Shown: in pieces, positions 22,274-33,360 of the stretch
How positions within the stretch are numbered: position 1 is the stretch's first letter
Layout: each line of letters opens with the position of its first letter
Origin: Strongyloides papillosus
Taxonomy: Eukaryota > Nematoda > Chromadorea > Rhabditida > Strongyloididae
Direction of reading: 5' to 3'
DNA: 64,000 bases
Assembly (NCBI GenBank): GCA_005656395.1
Contig: SRSI01000057.1
Coordinates: 1-64,000 of the forward strand
Made by a program: the position numbers and the translations under genes
The notes under the pieces: model-generated
Told to the model about the DNA's origin: nothing
What the model saw: the letters and a program-made list of their open reading frames with translations, nothing else
Databases searched by the model: none

Positions 22274-22980
22274 ACAATATAAAAGCGAATTATTCCATAA
22301 TTTCAGTGTTTAGTGATCCATCTTTAAAATTATAAATAAATTGTTGAATATTTTAAATTTTGTTTACGCATCTCATTGATTAAAAAAAACAAATCTTCTA
22401 ATTTTTGATAATGCGTTGACACACAATTCAAATTTAAAAAATATTTTCTCTGAAATTTATTTATAAGAACAAATCTTGATGATTTTAAAATAAAATCTTT
22501 TTAAATACTTGAGAATAATTACATATAACATAATAAAAATATATAAGTAAAAAGTTACACTATATATTAACTGGGATAAAAAAGTAGCCTTCAATTTTGT
22601 GGTTTAGTTTTTACATTAAACAACAAAACTTTTCTAACAACTATATCGATGCAAAATATGGAAATACTTCTACTTTTGACACATAATGCGGTGAATAAAC
22701 GAAATTCTTGATTTTTTTTATCATTTTTTAAATAGTTTGGTAAACTTTTGAACATCTTTTAAAATAATTTAAAGAACCTTTGTGAAAAAAATATTCATTT
22801 TAAGTTTTTATTAAAAATTACTTCATAGAATTGTTCTTCTAATGACTTAGATAAATTTGTAGTAGTTGTTTTAATGTTGTTACAGATATATATTAATAAT
22901 TTTTGGGTATTACAGTGAGTGGGCATTTTTTGTAATATACCGTGAAATACCAAAATTTGTAGCAATTTTTTGGTGTTTAT
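22274..22980. other. AT-rich intergenic stretch
   Basis: No gene recognised. The minus-strand frame at 22795-23031 overlaps the promoter relic that follows and was not called. Confidence 0.45.
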
Positions 22981-22982
22981 TA

Positions 22983-23065
22983 TGCAATCATGTATATATA
23001 TAAAAGATTTTTCATTTGATAAGCACGCCAATTTTTTACAATCTCATTTTTAAAAAATAAAATTT
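22983..23065 (+). promoter_or_regulatory. relic of a family-1 promoter without its gene
   Basis: The sequence gcaatcatgtatatatataa aagatttttcatttgataag resembles the TATA-to-ATG region of copy 25530 (ctatataaacttattttcgt ttgataaatg). The ATG and signal-peptide codons are not preserved. It may be a ghost copy in the array. Confidence 0.35.
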
Positions 23066-23369
23066 TGATTTTGTTTTATATACGTAATCGAAATCTCACA
23101 TTAAAATTAACATCATCTCTTTCTATCTCATGTCGACTACATGTATTCATTTTAGGTTGATTTGGGAAAGAGTTTATTTAGATAAAAAAAGAGAATAAGC
23201 CATGAAACAATGCAATAAAAATAATACAAAAAACTAAGACAACTTACAGATCTTAGTAAACTAGCATGGTTAATAGTAATGTGTTAGTTAACTAGACCTG
23301 TTGTTGAATATTTTTTTGTATACTTTTTATTTAATGACAATTGATAGTTACAGCGATGTGGCATAAATA

Positions 23370-23805
23370 ATGAATTCCATTTACCTATTTTCTTAAAAGT
23401 AACGTTTATAATTGGAGATACAGAAAATAGTAGAAATTATCTTCATTTTAATTCTGATAACATGAGTAATCATGTATCATAGCTAGAACAAGAACATAAA
23501 AAACTACAAACAATGTATTCTAAAAAAGAACTGAAAGATATGTTGAATGGTTTCAAGGGAAAAGATGGTGATTAAAGTGGTTTAAGAATAACCAATTTTT
23601 TGATGAATTAGCTGGTCAGATAGGTAAAGATAATAACGAAATGTGTGAATATATTGAAGACTTGCTCAGCTGTAAAAGACGTGCTTGAAATGTTAAAGAA
23701 TAAGATGCTGATTACAATCAAAAAAAAGCATTTACATGCTAGCTTAAATAATGAGATTACGACGTCAAAATAATTTTAGACCAATCACTCGAAATGTCAT
23801 AATTA
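23370..23805 (+). pseudogene. broken family-1 secreted peptide gene
   Basis: The first codons (MNSIYLFS, then stop) correspond to the MNFKLNLPIL start of gene 20452 with about 12 bases deleted; just after, LKVTFIIGDTEN parallels the LVTFAFN core. The following frame is nearly open: GDTENSRNYLHFNSDNMSNH, one stop, then LEQEHKKLQTMYSKKELKDM… to KGKDGD. WFKNNQFFDELAGQIGKDNN continues in another frame, and IRPITRNVI-like coding at about 23780 matches the tail relics of copies 13646 and 18151. Multiple stops and frameshifts make it a pseudogene of a longer member. Confidence 0.6.
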
Positions 23806-25479
23806 GCAACCTGCCATCTAAATTTGGCAAATTTTTAAAGTGATTATTATGCCTTAAAAGTTTACAAGTACATGTATTTTAACACGGGAGAATTTATTTT
23901 TAAAATTATATTTTAAAACAGTTGTGGTTAAACACCTGAAAAAGGAAGTTAACAAAACTTTGTTGTTAGAATAAGAGTTACAGTGACAAAATCCCAAGCA
24001 GCCTTCACGTTAATTATTTATTTGCTTATTATTACCGTATTTATAAAAATAAACAGATAATTTTATGTTAATTACAAGTTTTTATTGATGATAAGCTCGA
24101 AAGAGAGTTAATACAGAAATAAAATTGAAAAAAAGCATTTAATCATAAAATTATTTTTCTATTAAACAAACATGATTGTGATCAAATTATAATTTTTATT
24201 GAAGCCTGTGTTTGAGCTACGAAGATGGTTAAGCTGTCATTTTGTAGCACAGAGTTAGTTCTACAAACGCATGGAACGGATTTTTAAAATATTGCTTTTT
24301 AAGATAAATATAGGTTAATTAATTAACTATAACAAAATATTTTTTTTTAAATTTTTAAAAGATTTTGATATTCCTTAAGTCAGAATTTTACGCTGATTAT
24401 AAAAATGTTATTTGTTTTTCATTATTGTTAATTATTAGAATGTTATTTATCACTTAACTCTTATAGCCCTAAACATGAATTGTATGTAACAGCTTAAATT
24501 CTAATTAAAATATTACTTTTTAAAAACGAGTATAGTAAAAATAAATTGGCGAAATAGAATAAAATATTTTAAATTTCAATAAAATAAAATCTATCGGTCG
24601 AAAAACAGCATTAAAGTTAGCATAGTTATATATTTAGTAAGTAAAACAAAAGTTAACTCTATTGAAAGAATTAGAATTTTTACCTATATCTATTAAATAT
24701 CATAAGAAAGTCTAAAGTATTTTTATTGGTTTTGGTAAACTTTTGTAATCCTCAAATTTATTATGCGTAAATACCAAAAAAAATTTTTCGTATCAATTAT
24801 TTTTGGTAAATCTATTATTTTCTATAAAAATGTCTAATAAAAGAATATCGTATGAATTAAGTAATTATTATTATAAAATTCGAAAAGTTACTATAATAAT
24901 GTTTTTTTATTGTTTTATTGTCTAACTATATGCATATATGTTTTATAAATTTGTTATTCTAAAATTATTACTAAATTAGTCATTTTACCTCCACTTTAAA
25001 TACCTATTGTACTTTAATATTAAGTAGTGTCATATTCAATTTTAAGTAAGATTATTTCGCCAACCCTTCTCTACCGAATGAGTATAAAATCACTTCATTG
25101 TCTTTTAAATTGACAGAGCTATGTTTCTTACAACTTTGGAGCTGAAAGGGTTAAAAAAGTAGATATTTGTTCAAGAATTTTTTATGTTGAAATAAAGTTT
25201 TTTTTAAAACACTAAGAATAGCAAGTTGCTAAATATTAGATCATTTAAAAGAAAGACCAAAAATGATTTTTTTATGAGTAATAATTTAAAATTTATTGTG
25301 GAATATACGTTTAGTAATTTTGTAACAATTATTTGATTTCTAAAATTTGGTACAAAATTATAATTGCTAGGCATTAAAAAATTAAAATATTATAACACGT
25401 GGGAATTTTTTTACATTTTCTCAAAAATTGTTGAAAATAATCATTGTTTTTCTTGTGTACTGTGTACTTTAAAAGTATC
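23806..25479. other. AT-rich intergenic stretch
   Basis: Nothing recognised: no long frame, no inverted-repeat pair and no RNA gene. Confidence 0.45.
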
Positions 25480-25487
25480 TATATAAA
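25480..25487 (+). promoter_or_regulatory. TATATAAA-type box of copy 25530
   Basis: TATATAAA lies 50 nt before the ATG. The preceding TAATCAT element of the other copies is not clearly present. Confidence 0.6.
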
Positions 25488-25529
25488 CTTATTTTCGTTT
25501 GATAAATGTTAAATTGTTCATTTTTCATA

Positions 25530-25813
25530 ATGAACATTAAATTATACTTATCAACTCTTGTTCCTTTCTTAGTGCTATTTGCGTATGCTTATGGTTGGAT
25601 TGATTGTATTGTACTATGGAAAATCTTCCTACAAAAAAACCAAAATATCTATGGTTAAGTGAAAATTATATTTGTAACAATAATCGTGGATCTGATTGCA
25701 CCAATTATTCGAATAACAGATATGATCTTAGCAGTAATCAACATAAACGCAAAAAAAGAAGTATTTTAATTTCTGAAGAAGCCATAGATAGTTCTATAAA
25801 AAGAAAAAAATAA
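25530..25813 (+). pseudogene. frameshifted family-1 secreted peptide gene
   Basis: The ATG frame gives the signal peptide MNIKLYLSTLVPFLVLFAYA but stops after about 43 codons. The expected remainder is open in another frame from about 25604 (MENLPTKKPKYLWLSE …) and ends at NQHKRKKRSILISEEAIDSS then IKRKK. Its HKRKKRS motif is shared with gene 28661, and 14 residues separate the two basic sites, as in the intact members. A single frameshift between 25570 and 25610 explains the arrangement. No GT…AG intron in that interval restores the frame convincingly. Confidence 0.7.
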
Positions 25814-26851
25814 TTTCGGAGTAGAACGAAGTCAGCGCATACATTATCTTATATCAATTTATAGATAAGATTGGACTTATTAGTACTGAAAATTACTACT
25901 ATGACATTTATATTACAAATTTTAAAAACTTTATCATTATTAATATCTATTATATTAAGTTATTGCAAAATTAATGATAATAATTAAATAAAAAAAGTAA
26001 AAAAAATAATAAAATTTATTACAAAATAAAAATCCTTTGATTTCTGATAATGAAATACAAAATTATTTGTTCCTGTACTAAAAAATTCCAGAATCAATAA
26101 GTTTTTCAAAAAGCACTTTTTGTAATAAATACCATGATTTAAAATTTTGAATCTTATTTTTATACTGATTTAATATTTATTAGTTTAATAAAAACAAAAA
26201 ATTAATCCATATTTAACACAGCTAGATTTTTTTGTAAAAATTCTTAACTAGTTACAACAATTTATGTTAGCAATTTTTTTCAATTACAGTAATAAAGCAA
26301 TTAAATTATTTATTTTTCTTAAAATACAATCTTAAGATTATTTTTTTATAAATATTATAAAATAATTTAAAAATTTAGTAAATTTTCTAAAAATCTTTTA
26401 AAAGCATTGGAATTTAACTAGAATTTCATTAAAAGAACTAGAGTAAATCTCAAAGAATTACAAACTTTTTTAATTTGAAATACTTAGAAGTTTATCACAA
26501 AAATTTCGTGTGATTAATTTGTACATAAATTAATTTAAATTTGTTTTGAACATCTACAATAAAATTATTAAGGCTTTTGCGTTTATCATTTTGTAAGGTA
26601 TTTGATACTTTATGGAAATAATTTAAATAAGTAACAAACAATTTCCTTGTAATTCCATGAAAAAATCCAACAAATTTTTATTGATTGTAGTTGATTTTCC
26701 AAATTTTCCTTGTCTCAAAGAATTGATAAAAAGTAAGAGTATATAATTTTTTAAAACTTTCTTATCTCTTAATTTTTTTTACTATAAAGCGATGTGTAAA
26801 TTTATTAACTTAGTAGTTTAACAAGCTGAATGTTAAAAAAATCAAAATATT
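25814..26851. other. AT-rich intergenic stretch
   Basis: No gene or repeat recognised between the frameshifted copy and the next MITE. Confidence 0.45.
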
Positions 26852-28522
26852 TACACACAGAAAAAAAAGAACAAATTTTGACAAATCTATCTATAATGCA
26901 AAAAAATGTCCCACCATTTTAAAAAATTGAATATTATTCAAATTTTAAAATTATCAAGCAATAGCAAAAATTTTTAAACAACACACAATATTGGGTTGTC
27001 GCACACATTTTGCCTTTTTTTTACAAAGATATATATGTTTAACTTTTTAAATTAATGGACTTTTTTTAATTTTGATATTTTTTATGACATTATGCCCATT
27101 GAGATTTTAACTTGTTTTTTTATTTTATAAAATATGCTATTAAAAGTCAATTTCGTGTAAAATTATCGATGTTTTAATAAAGATCAAATATTCTAAACAA
27201 TCTATTAACGACAATAAGTTTAAAAATTTCACAACAATAATAAAGAAAAGCAGTAATTATTTACTTACACAAAGTATTATTATTTAAAAATATTATTTTA
27301 GTATTCGTTCTTATTTTAAATTAAAATATGTAAAAGTTATTTTTTTACTGTAAATAAAAATCTATATTATTTTATAACTTTTCATAAGTTTGATTTTTAA
27401 AGATGATCTTCAAAAGACATGGAAAATGGAATTTGACAGTCAACTACATTAAATATGCTACATATTTATAAAATTTGCTACATCTTATAACATTTTGCGT
27501 CATCTTTTTGACCAATTCGCGCTATCTTTGTATATTTTGTGCCATCTTTTTTAGCAATTTACACCATCTTAGTACATTTTTGCGACATGTATCTTTCATA
27601 TCAAATAAATTATCTTTCAACATAATTTAGGTATGTTAAAGAGTAAAATAATATTATTAAAATAAAGTGGAATTAAATTGGAAAAAGTGACTTTCGCTTG
27701 TCCATTGGTTAACAAAAATGATTTTTTTAAGAAACATACATAATATGGGCAAGCGAAAAAGCACTCTTTTTTATTTTTTACTAACTTATTTTTTGATTAT
27801 TCCATTGGATTCAGTTCACACACGGCAACGCACTTTACAGCAACCCCTACCCTAATTAAATTAAAAAAGAGACGATGGAAATCAACTTGCCCGTGGTCAC
27901 CCATGATTAAGCGAAATGACATTAAAAAAAGAAAAAAATATGAGTAACCATGGACAAGCGAATGTCTACCGTCTGAAAAAAGATGGCGCAAATTGGTCAA
28001 AAAGATGTAGCAAAAACGACAAAAATGGCGCAAATTGATAAAAAAGATGGCGCAAAATGTCATAAGATGTAGCAAATTTTACAGAAATGTAGCATTTTTG
28101 ATGTAGATAACTCTTAAATTCTGGGGTTCAAAAAACATTATGAAAACAATTTAAAGCATCAAATGTGAAAATTGCATAAAATACAATTTATAATAATTCA
28201 AACGATTGAAAAATATTTAAAAAATGTACTGTGATATGTTAAAAATGTTTTTTTATAAAAGTGCTTGTAATTTTACATAGAATTAAATTCTAACCTTGTA
28301 TTTTAAAATGTATTGTAGAAAACAACTTATGTTCCAAAATAAAAATAGTATACTAAAAAAAGAGAAACTTATTTTAATAATTCACTAATTATTGTTTTAA
28401 TTTTTCATGAACAAAATAATTGTGATAAAATTAGTCGCAAATAAAGAAAATTTGAATTTAATTTGGTGGGACAAATTTATTACATTTTATGCAAACCTGT
28501 GTCCTTTTTTTTTCTGTGTGTA
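26852..28522. mobile_element. ACACAAAAAA-end MITE, copy 2, interrupted
   Basis: The outer ends are tacacacagaaaaaaaagaa and, inverted, ctttttttttctgtgtgtaa. Interior sequence (for example tgtcccaccattttaaaa) matches copies 14190 and 29512. A second MITE (27444-28106) is inserted in it. Its right end lies 85 bp upstream of the TATA box of gene 28661. Confidence 0.75.
27444..28106. mobile_element. nested foldback MITE with repeated GCGCCATCTTTTT arms, 663 bp
   Basis: The arms are inverted: ctacattaaatatgctacat on the left and ctacatcaaaaatgctacat (as reverse complement) on the right. Each arm holds several subrepeats of the type GCGCCATCTTTTTxACCAATT. Inner short inverted motifs (TTCGCTTGTCCATTGGT and ACCATGGACAAGCGAA) repeat the symmetry. 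The frame at 27797-28075 crosses the arm and is a by-product. No clear target duplication was found. Confidence 0.75.
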
Positions 28523-28606
28523 AACAGATGATTTTTTTTCATATTTTCCATAAATTGCCAAAATTTATTTAATTTTTTATGTTTGATGCATTTAAATATA
28601 TATATA

Positions 28607-28614
28607 TATATAAA
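28607..28614 (+). promoter_or_regulatory. TATATAAA box of peptide gene 28661
   Basis: TATATAAA at the end of a TA run, 54 nt before the ATG. Confidence 0.65.
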
Positions 28615-28660
28615 GACATTTTCACCAAAAAAATCACTTTTCTATTGTTCATTTTTCAAA

Positions 28661-28876
28661 ATGAATTTTATTTTGTACAAATCTATTATTTTCTTTTTCT
28701 TAGTAGGATTTACATTTGGTAGTTTGTTTGAAGATGATGATGAAACTCCTTCTCCCGAAATATTTTTGGGTTCACAAGGAAAGACTCCGACATTTCCTTA
28801 TCTTTCTTCTCAAAACAATTATAGTAGTTACGGTCTTGGTGGTGACGGTCATAAACGCAAGAAAAGAAGCTTTTAA
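28661..28876 (+). CDS. small secreted peptide precursor, family 1 (shortened C-terminus)
   Basis: 71 residues. The signal peptide MNFILYKSIIFFFLVGFTFG begins at the ATG aligned with the paralogues, not at the upstream ATG 28583, which precedes the TATA box. The mature part is acidic, then Gly/Tyr rich (YSSYGLGGDG), and ends HKRKKRSF. The same frame continues past the stop as YFEDENVDNFEKRSNN, the family 14-position block with a stop at its third position. The stop at 28876 has therefore removed the second dibasic site. It may be a functional short form or an early pseudogene. Confidence 0.7.
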   Translation: MNFILYKSIIFFFLVGFTFGSLFEDDDETPSPEIFLGSQGKTPTFPYLSSQNNYSSYGLGGDGHKRKKRSF

Positions 28877-29511
28877 TATTTTGAAGATGAAAACGTTGAC
28901 AACTTTGAAAAAAGAAGTAACAACTTTGAGAGATCACGATAACAATGTTATTGCTATCTTATATCATACTATGAATAAGATTGAACCTATAAACGTTGAA
29001 AACCTTATACTTTATCATTTATTTCACAAATATATATTCCGATGATGTATACGATCTTATGTTATCAGAAGAAATTTGCTTTTTGTTATAATTGTATTTC
29101 GATATATAAATAATATTATATTAATTCTGTATTATTATTTTATTATTTGTGAAATAAAGGATTTACTTTATTTTTGTTTGTTAATATTATAATTATATTC
29201 CCTTTTAAAGTTGTTTTTAATAGATCTAATTGTTTTGATGAAATACTATTTTAGATTTTACATAATAAATTTTGACGAACAAAAGCTTTAGATAAACAAA
29301 TAAAATGATATTAATAATGTATTTAATAGTTGGTCATTTGTTTATTGTATTGCCTTTCAAAAAATTTTTAATAACTTCATTTAGTTGAAGAATGCAAAAA
29401 ATCTAGATATAATTTAATTGTACAAAAAATCTAATTTGAAAAAAATACAATACTTTTACAGTTATACTTACTTTTATTAATTATTTAATTTTATTTTTTC
29501 TTCACACAAAA
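28877..29511. other. 3' flank of gene 28661
   Basis: It holds the readable relic of the family C-terminus (to about 28940) and an AATAAA at about 29153; otherwise nothing was recognised. Confidence 0.5.
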
Positions 29512-29751
29512 AATAAATGTAACAAATTTCGACATTACTAGTAAAATGCGGTAAAAATGTCTCACCATTTTAAAATGTCAAAATTTGTTTAAGTTTCAAA
29601 GATATCAAGCGACAACAAAAATATTTTCAATGACGCAAAATGTTAGATTTTCGCAAAAATTTGGTCGTTTTTTACAAAAATATATACATCTAATATTTTG
29701 AAGTAATGTAACATCTATTTAATCTTAGAAATTTAAAAATATTACACTTAA

Positions 29752-30404
29752 GTTAAAATTTTATTTAAGCTGGTGTGTAACCTATAATAAATACAAACAT
29801 GAATATATATTTAAAAGGGAACACACTATAACAATAATTATGAAATGATGGGGAATGGTGGGGAATGATAAAATGAATATTATATGATAAAACATGATAA
29901 AATTATACAGTAAAACAGATCCTGACTAATTCGTGTCAAGAGATATTTATGAATATATCTGACTCTTATTTTAGAGAAAAATATTTAAAGTATTTTGTTG
30001 GTGACCTTCCCAGTAGATAAATGAACTCTTTTATTTTTCACACAAATAAATTACAACTTAAATCAATTTTAATAAATTTAATAAATGGCCACCTAGGGAT
30101 ACTAAATTAACTTAACTAAATCATTAACTTACTTATTAAAAACCTATAATCTCTTAAACACCTTCCAGAGATCCTTTACTTTTCCTCAGTTTCAATACCC
30201 CTAGTGGACTAAAATTACAATAGGTTAATAAATGTATAAAATAATATAAAAATTATACAATACATAAGATTTTTTCTACTCATATAATAAATTCAATTAA
30301 ATGTTAAAATCTCATCTTCCCAAATTTATCCATTCCTTTCTTTTGTTTTAAGAGTTCATAAAGAATTTTAACACGAAAACAAAATTTGAATTACAATTAA
30401 TTTA
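29752..30404. mobile_element. unidentified insertion, about 650 bp
   Basis: Compared with copy 14190 (attacacctattttagaatc), this copy has the same left and right flanks but about 650 extra bases between attacac and tttactttagaatctc. The insert includes tgtgtaacctataataaata and ggccacctagggatac. No inverted ends or coding sequence were recognised; a solo LTR is possible but unproven. Confidence 0.5.
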
Positions 30405-31102
30405 CTTTAGAATCTCATTTGTTTTCCATAATATATTATATAGTACGTTATTAGAAGCCAATTTCATAAAAAGTTGTTAACGTTTTAACAAAAATCATAA
30501 TTTTAAACATACTAATGACAGTAATAATAATGGAAATTTAAAAATTTTATAACCATAATAATGAAAAGCAATAATTATTTTACAACATAAGGTGTTATAA
30601 ATAAAGTATATTATTATAGTATTTGCTATTTTTCTTATTAAAATTAAAATATTAAAGGTTTTTTTTATTACGAACAAAACACATAATAATTTAGAATTTT
30701 TAATAATTTTGATTGTTAGAAATAATCTTGAAAAACAGTATAAAAAAGTTGATTCATCAGATGTATATAACTTTATATAAAAATCTAATTTATAGTTATT
30801 TAAACGATTGAAGAATATAAAAAAAATAGTATCATATGCCAATAAATATCTTTTTTAAAGCATTTATAATATTATATAAAGTTAAATTCTAATATCGTAT
30901 CTTAAAACGTATTTTCGAAAATAACTTAAGTTTTGAAATTACAACTAGACATGGGCGTGTCAGTAAATTTTTCGACCCGAGGTCTGTCAGTTTAGGGTCG
31001 CTTTTTAAAACCGACCCGTTAAACTAGTAACATATACCCCTATAAAAACATAATTTTATTATAAAAAAAAGGAAATTTTCTAGTAAGAAAAAATATACAA
31101 TA

Positions 31103-32556
31103 TACAGGATGGCTCGCCTAAAAATCCTCAGACATTTGCATATATATCTCCGTGCATAGATAAGCTACAAACATGGTAATATAATCATTTTGTAGCTGAG
31201 ATATATACCATCCTAAATCTATTGACATATCAACGAAATGTGGATTCTAGTTGAAGTTATGAGCTATTGAAATTTAGGTGCATTTTTCAATTTTCACTAA
31301 ATGTAACTTTTTTATTTGGAAAGATATTCTAATTAATGTTGCAGATTCTGAAAGAACAAAGTCTTTTGTACTAAATCCCAAAATTTTATAAAAATTTAAG
31401 TCCGGCAACTATGTTAAATTTTTAAATAAAAGTTAAAAATCTTGATTTTTTCCAAAAAATCGATGTTTTTTAAGAATAAAATTTTAATCAGGTAATTTTT
31501 AAAAATTTTTTATTAATATTCTGATAGAGTAAGCAAAGCTCTATCAAGTGAGTATATGATCGTGCTGAGCGGTTGACATTGAAAGAAGTTATGATTTGCC
31601 AAAGTCGACTTTTTGACACTTTCATTTGAAAGTTAAAATACAAATAATACTTTCCCCGATCTTTATTGTATCCTAATAGTAATAATAACACTACTAATAC
31701 ATATTAGTTTACAAATTATTACTTGTTTGTTTAAAAATTGTCTAAAGAACTGAAATATTCTTTATCATACAAATTCAAGAAAAAAATAATTTTTCTAGTA
31801 TTTTTACACCATTTACAATTATTTTATACTATTTTGCATAGATATTACTCTGTAAGAACAATTATAATGTGTCTTTTAAATTTTTTGTATATCCACTCAT
31901 AATCTCATACCCTCTATTTTTAAAATATGAGCGAGTTTTTATCAAATAAGAACAATATTTTTAATACTTTTGAAAATAAAACATAATCCGTGCCCGAAAA
32001 TTTGAAAAAGATTGACATATTTTCTTCTTTTATAGAATTATTGTAAAAAATAGTCAATTTTTGACTATTCGTTACTTTCTTCAAAATCAAATTTAGTGAA
32101 ACTATACTCATTCGATAGAGCTTTGCTTACTCTACTAGAATATTAACAAAAATTTTTTAAAAATTATCTGATTAAAATTTTATTCTTAAAAAACATCGAT
32201 TTTTTGGAAAAAATCAAGATTTTTAATTTTTATTTAAAAATTTAACATAGTTGCCGGACTTCAATTTTTATAAAATTTTAGGAGTTAGTACAAAAGACTT
32301 TTTACTTTCAGAATTTGCAACAATTTTTAAAAAATTTTTCTAGATAAAAAAGTTACAGTTGATGAAAGTCGAAAAATGTACCTAAATTTTGAAAGCCCAT
32401 ACCTTTGCCTAGAATCCACATTTCGTTGATATGTCAAAAGATTTAGGATGGTATATATCTCAACTACAAAATGATTATAATACCATGTTTGTAGCTTATC
32501 TATGCACGGAGATATATATGCAAATGTCTAAGGAGTTTTAGACGGGCCACCCTGTA
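31103..32556. mobile_element. foldback DNA element with arms of about 450 bp, copy 1
   Basis: The ends TACAGGATGGCTCGCCTAAA and TACAGGGTGGCCCGTCTAAA (right end inverted) have TA on both outer sides. The inverted similarity runs about 450 bp into the element. Both arms end near gatagagtaagcaaagctct. The centre of about 550 bp has no convincing frame. A diverged copy is at 45443-46896. It sits inside the hAT remnant. Confidence 0.85.
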
Positions 32557-32766
32557 TAAATTATTAATGATCCTTTAAAACTAATAGATTGTTTTGTAAA
32601 GGAATGAGTCATTCCTTTGAGATATTTAGTATTTCTCAAAAACCTATTATAAGAAGATAAATATCATAATTGGATTGTCATGGTATATAAATCATATGAT
32701 TTTGATATTTGGTAATTTTGATATCTTATCTTTTAAAATAAATTTAATCATTTATTTTGTATTGTG

Positions 32767-33054
32767 TTATCCTACATTATTGATTTTGCCAGACACGATG
32801 TCGAAATCAAATAACAGTTTCAAATTCTTAGTAGCTAAATTTGTTCGTCGACAATTTCTAAAATATAAAAGTATTAAACTTTCAGATATGATGCTAGTTG
32901 ACTTTATTATTACTCTTATTTTTTGATAAAGACTATGTAAATTAGATGCTGATAATTTTACTGGATTCCAAAAATATTTAATATTAACTTCAGATCTAAT
33001 ATTTTTAATATGGTAAGGATAATTATTATTGTCGCTAACAAATGAATTTTCCAA
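32767..33054 (-). pseudogene. hAT transposase C-terminal (dimerisation) fragment
   Basis: A 95-codon open frame contains KYFWNPVKLSASNLHSLYQK, then IIKSTSIISES, then RNCRRTNLATKNLKLLF. The order FW … L … STSxxSE … RxNL … N is that of the hAT dimerisation region (W…L…PxTSAxxERxFS…R). The RNase H-like core of the transposase is missing, probably lost when the element decayed or when the foldback element inserted next to it. Confidence 0.6.
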
Positions 33055-33360
33055 AGTTATCGGTAAATAGTATAAAACCGACCTTAAAATTTTTGTAATT
33101 TTACATCGACCCTAAAATTTGGGGTTGACCCTTTAAAATTGATCAAAGGTCGACCTATTTTCAAGGGTCAACCCCGGTCAGATCCCATGTCTAATTACAA
33201 CAATGAAATGTAAAAATAAAAACTTATTTTAATTATTGCCTTAATTTTTTTCTAAATAATTGCGTTAAAATTAGTCGAAAATCAAAAAAATTCAAACTTT
33301 TTTGGTAGGACAAATTTATTACATTTAACGCAAATGTGCGTCCCATCCTTTTTTTGTGTT

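Larger units (their letters stand above)
30946..33193 (-). mobile_element. hAT-type transposon remnant with perfect 8-bp target duplication
   Basis: The termini are TAGACATGGG and CCCATGTCTA. The 8-bp flank ATTACAAC is exactly duplicated (30938-30945 and 33194-33201), the hallmark of hAT insertions. Sub-terminal sequence is rich in GACCC motifs on both sides. A transposase C-terminal fragment remains at 32767-33054 on the minus strand. The homologous place in MITE copy 14190 has no insertion. Confidence 0.85.
29512..33360. mobile_element. ACACAAAAAA-end MITE, copy 3, host of nested insertions
   Basis: The left end cacacaaaaaataaatgtaa and the inverted right end (gcgtcccatcctttttttgt gtt) match copies 14190 and 26852. 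It is split by an unidentified insertion (about 29752-30404) and by a hAT element (30946-33193), which in turn contains a foldback element (31103-32556). Confidence 0.75.

Noticed and set aside
27797..28075. 92-codon minus frame with a repetitive FxNLRHxxxF pattern
   Set aside because: It translates the subrepeats of the MITE arm at 27444-28106; not a gene.
9985..28661. Reading the regularly spaced repeats as a CRISPR array or satellite
   Set aside because: Units are about 1.5-2.9 kb gene duplications with coding content in a eukaryotic genome; no short repeat-spacer pattern.
30495..30842. 115-codon minus frame
   Set aside because: Inside a MITE copy; the equivalent region of copy 14190 does not keep the frame.
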